DNA of 7,803 bases from Clostridiales bacterium UBA4698 (GCA_002404755.1 DHKI01000001.1:1-7803); one strand, 5' to 3'; shown: positions 1 through 6,559, counted from the first letter of the stretch. Translations and numbers: made by a program. Notes: generated by a model from the letters alone, not told the origin.

Positions 1-285
1 GAAGTCTATAAAAATAACGGAGTTTTCAGGCTCGACTGCGGAATAAATGCCGACTACGAGCTTATGCTCCGCTTTTTTGAAAAAGAAAAACTTTCTTCAT
101 TCTGGCTAGATAAAATCATAACCTGCATGGAAGCCGGCGGCACAAGCAATAATGGAATAAAATCAAGAGTTGCCGGAATAAAAAACGACTCATTAGCATG
201 GAAAGTAAACGGTCTAAAAAAGCATTGGTATACAGTGATTTTAAAAAAGTTAAGAAAGGTTCCTCAGTTTTTTTGTTTTAGATAA
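1..285 (+). CDS. Glycosyltransferase family 2, C-terminal end (partial)
   Basis: This is the 3' end of a gene that starts before the window; the frame is open from base 1 and stops at TAA 283-285, leaving 94 codons. The visible part contains NADYELMLRF, the acidic segment typical of the acceptor side of GT-A family 2 glycosyltransferases, then CMEAGGTSN and an AWKVNGLKKHW segment followed by a basic, hydrophobic tail (LKKLRKVPQFF). This ending is familiar from family 2 enzymes of O-antigen and exopolysaccharide clusters, which transfer a sugar from a nucleotide donor to a lipid-linked glycan at the inner face of the membrane. The catalytic N-terminal half is not in view, so donor and acceptor cannot be named. 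The downstream gmd gene fits a polysaccharide locus. The ATG at base 64 is an internal methionine, not the start. Confidence 0.8.
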   Translation, partial: EVYKNNGVFRLDCGINADYELMLRFFEKEKLSSFWLDKIITCMEAGGTSNNGIKSRVAGIKNDSLAWKVNGLKKHWYTVILKKLRKVPQFFCFR

Positions 286-306
286 AGGTCTATCGTTATT
301 GCGAAT

Positions 307-335
307 AGTAACAGATTAAAAATTACATTGTTACT
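307..335. promoter_or_regulatory. Inverted repeat upstream of the TPR gene
   Basis: AGTAACA (307-313) and TGTTACT (329-335) are perfect 7-base inverted arms separated by 15 bases. They lie in the 86-base gap between the glycosyltransferase stop and the ATG at 372. No T-run follows, so it is not a convincing terminator; an operator is possible. The gap is very AT-rich and no -35/-10 pair with good spacing stands out. Confidence 0.25.
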
Positions 336-371
336 TAAATTTATCATATAGCTGAAATTAATTAAAGAATA

Positions 372-3317
372 ATGGAATATCTACAAAAAAATAATGCATT
401 AGAAGTATTAAAGTTTCGTAGCCGATTTGCAAAACAATGCATTACACAGTTTGAACAATCAGAAAACTATACTATGGTAAAAAAATTAATTTATGAAGAA
501 TTTAATTTAATGCAACTAGATGATGATCCTTATTATCTAGGATTTTTGTATTCAATTTTAATTCGTATCTATCTTTTTGAAAAGGATTATGATAATGTCG
601 TAAATTATGTAAATAAAATTATGGAATTTTCAGGTCTTGTACTTTATGAATATTGTGGAAAATTATCTCCATTTTCGCCTGATTGCTTAGATAAAATTTT
701 AAAATGTTATGACAAGCTAATTAGTGAAGAAAAAGTTTCTGCAATGTGGGGCAAGGCTAGAATTTTACATTTTATGAATGACTGGAAAAAGGCACACTCA
801 TTGTATAAAAGAGTATTAGAAATAGATCCAAATAATAGTATTGCATTACGAATGTATGGAAGGTTATTTGAAGATGAGTGCAAATATTCTGTTGCCCTAG
901 ATTTATATGAAAAAGTTAGAAAGATTGGAAATGATCCTACTATTGATTGTTTTATTGCTAATGTATATGTAAAATTAGGAAATTTTGACTGTGCAATTAA
1001 AATTCTAAATGATTTAATTATAAATACCAAAGATAATACAATTGCTTTATTTAGATTATATAATGCCTATTGTATATCAGAGCAAAGAGACGAAGCTAAA
1101 AAAATTAGAAATTTGCTTTTAGAAAAATGTCCTTATAATACAAAATATATTTTATATACAACAGAGCCAAAAAATGAAGAAAACTTAAGTCTTTATAAAT
1201 CACTTAAAGAAAGTTTAGATTTTGGGTTTAATTATTCTGTAGTAGAAAGGTTTATCGGTGATTATAATTTAAGTAATAAGAAATACGAAGCATCTATAGA
1301 ATTCTATCAAGAACTTTTAAAAAGAAATCCTGTTTATCCTCCATGTTATTCAAATATGTTTGTTTCTCTTATGAATCTTACAAAGAATTTGAATTGTTAT
1401 AATGATAAAATTAAAAATTATGAGAACTTTCGATATGATTTTATGAAACTGGCTAAACAAAATATTCCCAATGATATTCTTTTTCTTACAGATTGTGAAA
1501 ATGCTGATAAAATTCTTGAGGAACGAATAAATGCTTTTGAAACAAAAATAAAAATTTTTAAAAATAATATTAACTTTTATTTAATTTTATTTGACTTATA
1601 TAAGGAAGAAAAATCTAATAAATCTCTTTCAAAACTTATTCATGAAATGAAAACAAGGTTTCCAGAGTCCTATGAACCATATCTTAAAGAATTCGATTTT
1701 AATTTTGATTCAAGACTATACAAAGAATCTTATACATGCCTTGAGAAAATTTGTGTAATTTTAAATCTGAAATGTAATAAAAAATATGAAAAATCGACTA
1801 TAAAAAATATAATGGTATTGTTAAAATTCTATATCAATCCAGATAATTTTCAAAAACTTGAATCAGAAATAAATGGAAATGAAGAAATATATAAAGACCT
1901 AATTTCCCTATATTTTAATTTAAGCTATAAGGATAAAAAATATGTTGATATTGCCTATGATTGTATTAAAAAAAGCAAATTAAAAAATACAGATAAAGAT
2001 TCGGCTTTAATTTTTATAAAATCCCTTTTATACGCTATAAAAGGAAAACAAAAAGAAAGTCAAGAAATATTTAATACCATTTTTTCGACAGGAAACAATA
2101 TCACTCTTATTGATATGATACAAATATGTGAAGATGTATTTGATATTTCATATTTACATGATTTATTTGTTAATAATTCGTCTTATAAAGACGAATTATT
2201 TGATGCTAGTATGATAATGTCAAATGAATTAAAAGAACTTTATTTTTATCAAAATTTATTATTATATCTTCTTCATTCAAAATATATAAAAGATAATCCA
2301 ATAACAAAATATATTTCTCATTATACTTCTACTAAAACGCTGTCAGCTCTTTTGGATGATAAGAATATAAGTCCTCTTCGACTTTACACTTTAAATTCTG
2401 CTAATGATTTGAAAGAAGGTAAAGTATTGCTAAAAATTCTTTCTTCAGATATTAAAGATATAAATATTATTCATGAAATAGATAAAAAGAGTTCTCCCAT
2501 ATATTGTTCAATGCAAACATCATTTTCTTTATTAGAAGATGCCCTTACGATGTTTAGGTTGTATGGTAAAGATGAAGAGAAGGAGGGAACTGGAGTAAAT
2601 CTTGTATTTAGAGATAATTTTTTCAATGATAATTTAAAAACTCCCTTAAATAATTGCAAGCTTATTTTTAATGATTGTAATACTATATCAAATTTGGATG
2701 GAAATAATAATTTTCAGATGATAAAAGAAAATGAATTTGCATTTGATAAATTATCTTTATATTTTGTTTTATATTATGATAAGAATAAAAATATTTTAAT
2801 TTTTAATCCATTTGATATTTATTCAGGTTCTGTTATTGATTTGAATAAAAAAAAATTTTCTTGGACAGTGATTAATCAAACTGAAACATCCTTGATAAAG
2901 TCTAAAAAACTGAAAGAGGCTTATTTAAATAATATTGCGTATGTTTTTTATAATTTAAAAAACATATTCAGTAAGCTTCATGAAAAAGAAATTTTTATTG
3001 CAAAAAATCTTTTATTAAATATTAACTATCTTGTAAAGGATGTTGCATTTGTTGATGAAAAAGAATTAAGAATGATTTCAATTAATGGAGTGAATGATAA
3101 GAAATTAATACATGATTCATATAATTTTTCTCTTTATAAAAACTATATGACAGTATTAGGGGATAATAGATATAATAAAAAAAATTTTTTAAAGCAAATA
3201 GTGCTAGGTCCAAAAGTAGAACAGAAAGAAACAGTTACAGAATATTTTGTGAATCATTTAGGAAAAATAGGATTGGGTGATACATTAGTTTTACAATCAG
3301 AAGCACCTTTGGCATAA
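372..3317 (+). CDS. Large TPR-repeat protein with C-terminal DUF2971-like domain
   Basis: This 981-residue protein is predicted soluble; no signal peptide or membrane segment is evident. Residues about 100-340 are paired helices with TPR spacing. The clearest repeats begin at W138 (WKKAHSLYKRVLEIDPNN) and continue through LDLYEKVRKIG, CAIKILNDLI and ASIEFYQELLKRNP. Residues about 380-640 are lysine-rich and helical with no assignable domain. From about residue 645 the sequence resembles DUF2971: H650-Y-T-S, L-x-SAND (N678, D679) with E682, a YCSMQTSFS strand (714-719), MFRLYG (727-732) and GTGVNLVF, then FVDEKELRM (E896, E898, R900), IVLGPKV (near 944) and a final QSEAPLA. That order of motifs matches the family as I recall it. 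The HYTS start resembles ADP-ribosyltransferase-like folds, which is only an inference. The in-frame TAA at 363-365 forces a start at or after 366; ATG 372 has only a weak AAAGAA ribosome site. It ends with adjacent in-frame TAA and TGA stops. Extreme AT content suggests acquisition. A role in defence or stress sensing is plausible but unproven. Confidence 0.65.
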   Translation: MEYLQKNNALEVLKFRSRFAKQCITQFEQSENYTMVKKLIYEEFNLMQLDDDPYYLGFLYSILIRIYLFEKDYDNVVNYVNKIMEFSGLVLYEYCGKLSPFSPDCLDKILKCYDKLISEEKVSAMWGKARILHFMNDWKKAHSLYKRVLEIDPNNSIALRMYGRLFEDECKYSVALDLYEKVRKIGNDPTIDCFIANVYVKLGNFDCAIKILNDLIINTKDNTIALFRLYNAYCISEQRDEAKKIRNLLLEKCPYNTKYILYTTEPKNEENLSLYKSLKESLDFGFNYSVVERFIGDYNLSNKKYEASIEFYQELLKRNPVYPPCYSNMFVSLMNLTKNLNCYNDKIKNYENFRYDFMKLAKQNIPNDILFLTDCENADKILEERINAFETKIKIFKNNINFYLILFDLYKEEKSNKSLSKLIHEMKTRFPESYEPYLKEFDFNFDSRLYKESYTCLEKICVILNLKCNKKYEKSTIKNIMVLLKFYINPDNFQKLESEINGNEEIYKDLISLYFNLSYKDKKYVDIAYDCIKKSKLKNTDKDSALIFIKSLLYAIKGKQKESQEIFNTIFSTGNNITLIDMIQICEDVFDISYLHDLFVNNSSYKDELFDASMIMSNELKELYFYQNLLLYLLHSKYIKDNPITKYISHYTSTKTLSALLDDKNISPLRLYTLNSANDLKEGKVLLKILSSDIKDINIIHEIDKKSSPIYCSMQTSFSLLEDALTMFRLYGKDEEKEGTGVNLVFRDNFFNDNLKTPLNNCKLIFNDCNTISNLDGNNNFQMIKENEFAFDKLSLYFVLYYDKNKNILIFNPFDIYSGSVIDLNKKKFSWTVINQTETSLIKSKKLKEAYLNNIAYVFYNLKNIFSKLHEKEIFIAKNLLLNINYLVKDVAFVDEKELRMISINGVNDKKLIHDSYNFSLYKNYMTVLGDNRYNKKNFLKQIVLGPKVEQKETVTEYFVNHLGKIGLGDTLVLQSEAPLA

Positions 3318-3370
3318 TGAAATAACTAAAAACAACATTTTTATTACTTGCAACAATGGCCTGATTAAAT

Positions 3371-3385
3371 AAGAGAAACTCTTTT
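3371..3385 (+). terminator. Weak hairpin after the TPR gene
   Basis: AAGAG (3371-3375) and CTCTT (3379-3383) form a 5-base stem with a 3-base loop, running into a short T stretch. It is GC-poor and the T-tract is only a few bases, so termination would be inefficient. It is listed because it is the only hairpin with terminator layout between the TPR gene and the next promoter. Confidence 0.25.
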
Positions 3386-3394
3386 CACCGCACA

Positions 3395-3449
3395 GTCGAC
3401 TACGAATTTGTGAAGAAAGTGCAGGGAGTATACATTTAGCTGCGAGTAG
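3395..3449 (+). repeat. Relic of a gene 3' end, copy 1 (left of three-gene operon)
   Basis: This 55-base stretch matches 5829-5882 at 47 positions with seven substitutions and one single-base gap. Read in the frame GTC GAC TAC it gives VDYEFVKKVQG; removing one extra A in the GGGAGT run at 3424-3429 restores YTFSCE and a TAG stop, nearly the same peptide as copy 2. Most differences from copy 2 are synonymous, the pattern left by selection on protein. The stretch is therefore probably the decayed C-terminal end of a lost protein-coding gene. I do not recognise the parent protein. The frame runs back only to a TGA at 3362-3364, without a recognisable start or ribosome site. Confidence 0.7.
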
Positions 3450-3489
3450 GGGAACATTGTATAGAATTAGTCATAAAATTTTTGTAACC

Positions 3490-3518
3490 TTGAATTTTGC
3501 ATTTTTGTTGTATATAAT
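3490..3518 (+). promoter_or_regulatory. Promoter of the three-gene operon
   Basis: TTGAAT (3490-3495) and TATAAT (3513-3518) are separated by 17 bases, matching the main sigma-factor consensus at 4 of 6 and 6 of 6 positions. Transcription would start near 3525, about 23 bases before the ATG at 3548. This is the best promoter in the window and indicates that the operon carries its own expression signal. Confidence 0.7.
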
Positions 3519-3541
3519 GTAAAGTAAAGTGTAAAGTGGGG
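3518..3541 (+). promoter_or_regulatory. Tandem 12-base direct repeat at the operon start (possible operator)
   Basis: TGTAAAGTAAAG (3518-3529) is followed at once by TGTAAAGTGGGG (3530-3541); the first eight bases of each unit are identical. The repeat overlaps the end of the -10 box and the predicted transcription start, and the second unit ends in the purine run that serves as a weak ribosome site for ATG 3548. The position suits repression by the helix-turn-helix protein encoded second in the operon. This is inferred from position only. Confidence 0.4.
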
Positions 3542-3547
3542 TAAGAT

Positions 3548-4369
3548 ATGGCGCACCGAAAGGGAAAAATTGAAAAACTATCAAAGCAACCTCTAGCTTT
3601 AGTGCTAATTCAAATAAGATTTTCGCCATTTATGAATATAAAGGATTATATTCCTCAGATTCAAGAAAAGTTTGTTGCTTTGGGATTTACTGGTTTTTCA
3701 GAAAATCAATGTCTTGAAGTAAAGATAACCCCTAATGGACCGGTTTCTGCAAATGCAAGGCAATGGGTATTTAGTTCTTTTAATGGATATGAAAACATTG
3801 TTTTAGATGCAAAGCAACTTACGTATCAGACATCCGATTACGACATCTTTGAAAAATATTATGCTAAATATCAGCAGATTTGCGATGCTGTTATAACATC
3901 AGTTCCAAATCTTGAATCATCAGTACTTATTCAACGTCTTGGATTGCGTTATGTAGACCGTATTATTCCAATCGATGATAATGACTCGATTGATTCTTAT
4001 ATCAGTGATGGTTTTAAGGTAACTCAAGCATCAATTTTTGGTTCTGCAAAGAAAATCTGTACAATAAGCCAGGCAGGTGAACTTGATATTTACAGGGATA
4101 AAAAAGGAGCTGTAGTATTTAGAATTACTCAAGGAGAAAAAGGGTTGTTCTTGCCGCCTGATTTAATGTCTAATCCGCCTAATATGAAAAGAAAGGTAGA
4201 AACAAATGGTATTATTGGACTTATTGATATAGATCATTCGTATAATGCAGTTGGTACAGAGAAATATGATAGAAATTTTCTGGAAAATATGTTTTACGGT
4301 ATGCATGATAACTCGCATGATTTGTTTATGTCTGTAGTCAGCAAAGAAGGAAAAGAAAAATGGAAATGA
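3548..4369 (+). CDS. TIGR04255 family protein (first gene of three-gene operon)
   Basis: This 273-residue protein has no signal peptide or membrane segment and is likely cytoplasmic. It resembles TIGR04255, a sporadically distributed family of unknown function, in three places: the opening LSKQPLALVLIQIRF (about 11-25), which fits the family's 'L-x-x-x-P-L' start; the central block IQRLGLRYVDRI (R130, G132, R134, Y135), its most characteristic motif; and the closing block LIDIDHSY (D227, D229, H230) followed by MHDNSHDLF and a final tryptophan. W73 in the QWVFSSFNGYENIVL segment fits the family's 'W-x-F-x-S-x-D/N-G' strand. No catalytic site can be named. ATG 3548 is preceded by a GGGG/TAAG purine stretch and a strong promoter. 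Its last ten bases overlap the next gene, implying translational coupling. The family's patchy distribution and cassette-like setting suggest defence or mobile-element cargo, which is inference. Confidence 0.7.
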   Translation: MAHRKGKIEKLSKQPLALVLIQIRFSPFMNIKDYIPQIQEKFVALGFTGFSENQCLEVKITPNGPVSANARQWVFSSFNGYENIVLDAKQLTYQTSDYDIFEKYYAKYQQICDAVITSVPNLESSVLIQRLGLRYVDRIIPIDDNDSIDSYISDGFKVTQASIFGSAKKICTISQAGELDIYRDKKGAVVFRITQGEKGLFLPPDLMSNPPNMKRKVETNGIIGLIDIDHSYNAVGTEKYDRNFLENMFYGMHDNSHDLFMSVVSKEGKEKWK

Positions 4370-5013
4370 TGACTATGTCTGCAACAAGTACAGATTTGTT
4401 TAATGTTTCTGTTGAGAAAGGCTCTGCAAACTATCAGATTAGCATTTCGTCAAAATCTGCATTGGCGGCTGCTCTTATTATTGGTTCAGCTGCTGTTTCA
4501 GTGTCAGAAAATGTGTCAACGCTTATGTTTGACAGACCAATTCCTTATGTTTATATAATGGAAGACAAATCTGCAGTAGATACAATTCCTGTTGCTGATA
4601 AAATTCAAAAGGTATTGTCTTTCTATAATCTTGGTAAGTCTCATTTATGCAAAATTATAGGAATTTCTCGTCCTGCGTTGTATGCATGGCTTGATGGCAG
4701 CTCAGAACCTGATATAGAAAATTTTGCAAAAGTTGACCAGCTCTATTCTATGGCAAGGGAATTGGATATTTCTGGTAATCAAACAATTTATCATGGGTTT
4801 GTTGATAAGCCTCTTCCTGGAGAAGGAAAATCTTTATATCAGTTATTTATTGAAAATAGCAGTCTTGATATAGGTTCAGTTAAAAAACTTGTTCAAATTG
4901 CTTTTAATAAGTCTGTTTTTCGTGCAGAAAATATTGAAAGTCGTCGAGCTTCTGAATTTCAAATTTCTCATTCCAATGCTGATAAGGAATTAAATTTTGA
5001 GGAGAATTTATAA
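4360..5013 (+). CDS. Small hydrophobic segment plus XRE-like helix-turn-helix protein
   Basis: This 217-residue protein has three visible parts. Residues 1-32 are polar and rich in Ser and Thr. Residues 33-48 (SALAAALIIGSAAVSV) are small and hydrophobic, possibly a weak membrane or packing helix. Residues about 80-130 form a helix-turn-helix: LGKSHLCKIIGISRPALYAWLDG, with recognition helix S103-R-P-A-L-Y-A-W110 and the usual G113 then P-x-x-x-N after it, as in XRE-type regulators. The C-terminal 80 residues are unassigned. ATG 4360 has AAGGA about 8 bases upstream and starts inside the previous gene, whose TGA is at 4367-4369; further in-frame ATGs lie at 4366, 4369 and 4375. The helix-turn-helix could regulate the operon at 3518-3541 or guide the system to DNA. 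It is longer than a simple XRE repressor, so it is probably more than a repressor. Confidence 0.6.
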   Translation: MEMMTMSATSTDLFNVSVEKGSANYQISISSKSALAAALIIGSAAVSVSENVSTLMFDRPIPYVYIMEDKSAVDTIPVADKIQKVLSFYNLGKSHLCKIIGISRPALYAWLDGSSEPDIENFAKVDQLYSMARELDISGNQTIYHGFVDKPLPGEGKSLYQLFIENSSLDIGSVKKLVQIAFNKSVFRAENIESRRASEFQISHSNADKELNFEENL

Positions 5014-5019
5014 GCAGAT

Positions 5020-5802
5020 ATGAAGGCACTCAATGATTTAAGACAGTGTGATGTTTTTGATAACTCGATATTGAAAAAACTGCAGAATTTATCTCCTGTG
5101 AACTTAAATGTTGTTTTGTCTGAAGAATCATTTTGTGTTATTGTTACTCAAGATTGTGATATTGTTCATGAAAAAATGGAAGAGGAGCCATTTCTGGAAT
5201 TTATTATTGGAAATTTTGCACATGAAAAATCATGCAGGAATGGAAAAAATCCTAGAAAACTTCATCTTGAAAATGCAGGACAAATCCTTGAATTTATTGT
5301 ACATAACAGATTTTTTGTAAAAAAAGAATCTCTTGATAAATTTGAGTTCTCTGATGTTTTATTTGAATTGACATCTGACAACAAGAAAATTTTAAAGAAA
5401 TGGCTTGGTAATAGATATACGCGAGCCGCATTTCCTGATGAGTTTAATATTCGCTTGTCAAAATCAAAATTTCCAAAATTAATTGAAAAAGGAATATCTT
5501 CTAAGGTTTCTCATATATTTTTTGAAGTTGAGGATAGAGAATTACCAGAAGAAGAATGTTATCAATTAAATGTAATGATTGTTGCGGATGCTTCTGATGA
5601 TATTGAAAAAGATAGAATTGAAAATGCCTATCTTGAAATTTTTGATGATATAAAAGGCATAGAGTCTAATCTTAGAGTTGTAACAGAAGATGAAGTTACT
5701 CTCAAGGATTTACATAATTATAAAAGATTGGATAAAGATAGTATTTCTTTTTCTAAACAAAATCAAAGTTTGCCAGTTGAAGAAATAGATAAAATCATTT
5801 GA
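5020..5802 (+). CDS. Unrecognised protein with QDCD and RYTR-FPDEF motifs (third gene of operon)
   Basis: I cannot assign a named family to this 260-residue acidic, probably cytoplasmic protein. A hydrophobic strand leads into Q44-D-C-D47-I-V-H (FCVIVTQDCDIVHE), which has the look of an active or metal-binding site. A second block, W128-LGNRYTRAAFPDEFN-143, has the density of Trp, Arg, Asp and Phe expected of a conserved core. Between them lies IVHNRFFVKKESL. The C-terminal third has an alternating strand-helix pattern (QLNVMIVADASDD) rich in Asp and Glu. ATG 5020 follows the previous stop by six bases and lies in the same frame; the nearest good ribosome site, GAGGAG at 4999-5004, is 15 bases upstream, which is long, so expression may depend on coupling to the preceding gene. 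It is probably the effector or processing partner of the operon, by elimination only. Confidence 0.5.
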   Translation: MKALNDLRQCDVFDNSILKKLQNLSPVNLNVVLSEESFCVIVTQDCDIVHEKMEEEPFLEFIIGNFAHEKSCRNGKNPRKLHLENAGQILEFIVHNRFFVKKESLDKFEFSDVLFELTSDNKKILKKWLGNRYTRAAFPDEFNIRLSKSKFPKLIEKGISSKVSHIFFEVEDRELPEEECYQLNVMIVADASDDIEKDRIENAYLEIFDDIKGIESNLRVVTEDEVTLKDLHNYKRLDKDSISFSKQNQSLPVEEIDKII

Positions 5803-5828
5803 AGGGTTGTAATTTCTGCATTTTGATA

Positions 5829-5882
5829 ATCGACTATGAGTTTGTGAAGAAAGTGCAGGGGCATACTTTCAGCTGCGAGTAA
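5829..5882 (+). repeat. Relic of a gene 3' end, copy 2 (right of three-gene operon)
   Basis: This is the second copy of the 3395-3449 sequence. It reads cleanly as IDYEFVKKVQG then HTFSCE and a TAA stop, with no frameshift. The frame extends back upstream into the end of the previous gene without a clear start, so only the tail survives. Its G/C content (24 of the 52 bases 5830-5881) is higher than the surrounding cassette DNA and closer to the flanking polysaccharide genes, which fits an origin in host-type coding DNA. Confidence 0.7.
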
Positions 5883-5909
5883 TCAGAGTGCGAAAATTTT
5901 ATTTCATAT

Positions 5910-5939
5910 TTGCTTTACAAATGCAACTTTTTGTATTAT
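5910..5939 (+). promoter_or_regulatory. Likely promoter and operator of the dinJ-yafQ pair
   Basis: TTGCTT (5910-5915) and TATTAT (5934-5939) are 18 bases apart. An inverted repeat, ATTTG (5908-5912) and CAAAT (5918-5922), overlaps the -35 element, where an autoregulating antitoxin could bind. Transcription would begin at about 5946, only a few bases before the ATG at 5949. Confidence 0.4.
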
Positions 5940-5948
5940 TTTTTAGGC

Positions 5949-6221
5949 ATGAGTACGACAGCGACAAATATAAGAATTGATTCTCAGCTAAAATCTGAGG
6001 TTACGCCTCTTTTTGAAGGCTTGGGGCTTTCTCTGTCTCAGGCTATAACTCTTTTTCTTCGTCAGTCTGTTTTGCATAACGGACTTCCGTTCAAAGTTGA
6101 GTATCCGGAATATTCCAAGGAACTGCTTTCAGCTGTTGAGGAGGCAAAAAAATTGGAGAATTCAAAAGAAACAACTCGCTATACTGACATGGAAAAAATG
6201 TGGGCGGACTTAGACAAGTGA
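5949..6221 (+). CDS. dinJ: RelB/DinJ family antitoxin
   Basis: This 90-residue type II antitoxin has an N-terminal ribbon-helix-helix: TNIRIDSQLKSEVTPLFEGL as strand and first helix, then GLSLSQAITLFLRQSV, and the GLPFKV motif that closes the DinJ/RelB dimer domain. The C-terminal half (EYPEYSKELLSAVEEAKKL onward) is the acidic, flexible part that wraps the toxin. In the known family the dimer binds the operon's operator and neutralises YafQ. The frame is open from TTG 5910, but MSTTATNIRID at 5949 is the normal family start. No ribosome site lies at the usual distance; AGG at 5945-5947 is too close, so translation may be leaderless. Its TGA overlaps the toxin's GTG by four bases (GTGA, 6218-6221). 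Confidence 0.88.
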   Translation: MSTTATNIRIDSQLKSEVTPLFEGLGLSLSQAITLFLRQSVLHNGLPFKVEYPEYSKELLSAVEEAKKLENSKETTRYTDMEKMWADLDK

Positions 6222-6499
6222 TTTATGAAGTAATCTGGACTAGTCAGTTCAAAAAATCATATAAGCTGGCAAAGAAAAGAGGGCTGCCAATCCGGGAACT
6301 GCATGATATTGTTGAAAAGCTAAGAACCGATACTGTTATTGAGCAAAGATATCATGACCATGAACTTACTGGGCTTCTAAAAGGAACGCATGAGTTGCAT
6401 ATACGTCCTGACTGGCTTCTTTGCTATCGAAAGACAAAAAGTACGCTTACTCTAACATTAGTTGAAACTGGCTCTCACTCCGATTTGTTTGGTAAATAG
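6218..6499 (+). CDS. yafQ: YafQ family mRNA-interferase toxin
   Basis: This 93-residue RelE-superfamily toxin would cleave mRNA on the ribosome and is held inactive by the antitoxin encoded just upstream. The active-site residues known for E. coli YafQ are all present at matching places: H48 in DHELTG, H61 in ELHIRPDW, D65, W66, H87 in TGSHSDLF and F91. The N-terminus (YEVIWTSQFKKSYKLAKKRG) is typical. The frame extends upstream to GTG 6200, but GTG 6218 gives the canonical length and the 4-base overlap with the antitoxin stop that signals translational coupling. The gene appears intact and functional. No terminator was seen directly after it. Confidence 0.88.
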   Translation: MIYEVIWTSQFKKSYKLAKKRGLPIRELHDIVEKLRTDTVIEQRYHDHELTGLLKGTHELHIRPDWLLCYRKTKSTLTLTLVETGSHSDLFGK

Positions 6500-6511
6500 A
6501 ATAGCATTTCG

Positions 6512-6540
6512 TTGCTTTGGTAAAAACTTTGTGTTATCTT
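6512..6540 (+). promoter_or_regulatory. Promoter of the second toxin-antitoxin pair
   Basis: TTGCTT (6512-6517) and TATCTT (6535-6540) are separated by 17 bases, with a TG one base before the -10 element (6532-6533), as in extended -10 promoters. It lies just after the yafQ stop and about 30 bases before the antitoxin ATG. Confidence 0.45.
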
Positions 6541-6559
6541 TTAATTGGTCTTGTCTTAC

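Noticed and set aside
34..60. A third copy of the gene-end relic in the glycosyltransferase (shared GACTACGA)
   Set aside because: The match is about 8 bases within a conserved glycosyltransferase motif (ADYE) and does not extend; it is chance.
707..1030. Minus-strand open frame inside the TPR gene
   Set aside because: It lies antisense within a clear coding region and has no ribosome site or recognisable protein features; it is a shadow of the + strand gene.
5108..5320. Short + strand open frame inside the third operon gene
   Set aside because: It is an out-of-frame shadow with low-complexity Leu/Phe-rich translation and no ribosome site.
3395..5882. Repeats as integron attC sites separating gene cassettes (integrons are known in Treponema)
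   Set aside because: No RYYYAAC core on the left or GTTRRRY core on the right of either copy, and internal pairing is limited to a few bases. The codon-structured divergence fits a coding relic better.
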